A DNA stretch of 61,789 nt from JBOGFC01 sp050742155 (GTDB lineage Bacteria > Actinomycetota > Acidimicrobiia > Spongiisociales > JALYHC01), in contig JBOGFC010000081.1 in assembly GCA_050742155.1 (NCBI GenBank), forward strand, positions 1-61,789, written 5' to 3'. The notes beneath the pieces are model-generated. The model had not been told where the DNA came from and made no database searches. It worked only from the letters and a program-made list of their open reading frames with translations. Both the position numbers and the translations under genes were made by a program. Position 1 is the first letter of the stretch. Each line of letters begins with the position of its first letter. Positions 61,668 through 61,789 of this stretch are shown here, piece after piece.

Positions 61668-61789
61668 ATGGGCAAGAAGAAGTTCGAGCGGACCAAGCCC
61701 CACCTCAACGTGGGCACCATCGGCCACATCGACCACGGCAAGACCACCCTGACGGCCGCCATCACCAAGGTGCTCAACGAGCGCAACCC
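61668..61789 (+). CDS. tuf: Elongation factor Tu (partial, runs off the window)
   Basis: The first 40 residues begin MGKKKFERTKPHLNVGTIGH and continue IDHGKTTLTAAI. The G1 P-loop GHIDHGKT is present. EF-Tu delivers aminoacyl-tRNA to the ribosome. AAAGGA lies 10 nt upstream of the ATG. The gene follows three tRNA genes, a common tuf setting, and continues beyond the right edge. Confidence 0.97.
   Translation, partial: MGKKKFERTKPHLNVGTIGHIDHGKTTLTAAITKVLNERN

Overview
The window is GC-rich DNA from a bacterium that is most probably an actinomycete-lineage organism, possibly close to Acidimicrobiia. This is inferred from several things: GTG and TTG starts are frequent, the Rieske protein has extra N-terminal membrane sequence, an M23 peptidase carries an LPXTG anchor, a cyclic di-AMP (ydaO) riboswitch of the actinobacterial type is present, and there are DtxR, DUF4331 and geranylgeranyl-reductase family genes. 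No phage, transposase or CRISPR is visible. Nearly all of the window is respiratory or housekeeping sequence.

Layout. (1) 121-7454 is a divergent respiratory locus. Leftward it encodes a small membrane protein, a two-cluster ferredoxin, a split b6/subunit-IV type cytochrome b and a Rieske protein. Rightward it encodes a CcoN-like heme-copper oxidase subunit that has lost every heme and copper ligand histidine, a CcoO-like cytochrome c and another monoheme cytochrome c. Three of these proteins share the same short N-terminal module. (2) 7586-14223 holds an ECF sigma factor, a membrane-anchored protein, a secreted DUF4331 protein, a TPR protein, a NicO-type metal transporter and an LPXTG-anchored M23 peptidase. 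(3) 14329-17105 holds a geranylgeranyl-reductase family flavoprotein and a leftward hpt-pncA-SnoaL cluster. (4) 17218-32355 is a complete 14-gene nuoA-N operon, overlapped at its end by a bactofilin-like membrane protein gene. (5) 33533-37929 is a leftward iron(III) ABC transporter with a divergent DtxR-family regulator and operator-like dyads. (6) 37971-41920 holds a c-di-AMP riboswitch upstream of a 2-phosphoglycerate kinase-like gene, an ACT protein, a phosphodiesterase and an MFS transporter. (7) 41955-52239 is a second complex I operon, nuoABCDHIJKLMN, without nuoEFG. (8) 52296-61285 holds a lytic transglycosylase, a MidA/NDUFAF7 methyltransferase, two large subtilases, a lipoprotein, a MidA gene remnant and htpX. 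(9) 61333-61789 holds tRNA-Tyr, tRNA-Thr, tRNA-Met(CAT) and the start of tuf.

How it fits together. NADH enters through the 14-subunit complex I. The 11-subunit enzyme lacks the NADH module and probably takes electrons from another donor such as ferredoxin. Quinol would be oxidised by the b6/IV-Rieske complex. Its cytochrome b keeps the cysteine that anchors heme c(n) in b6f complexes, and it has its own ferredoxin. Electrons would leave through c-type subunits scaffolded by a heme-free CcoN relative. I consider this the most likely undescribed system here.

The intergenic DNA carries several families of short dyad elements. One 51-bp family has four copies, and one 48-bp family has two copies whose inner palindromes differ in sequence but keep their pairing. 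A GC-rich hairpin family is sometimes translated in frame as a protein linker or tail. No gene-free gap exceeds about 300 bases.
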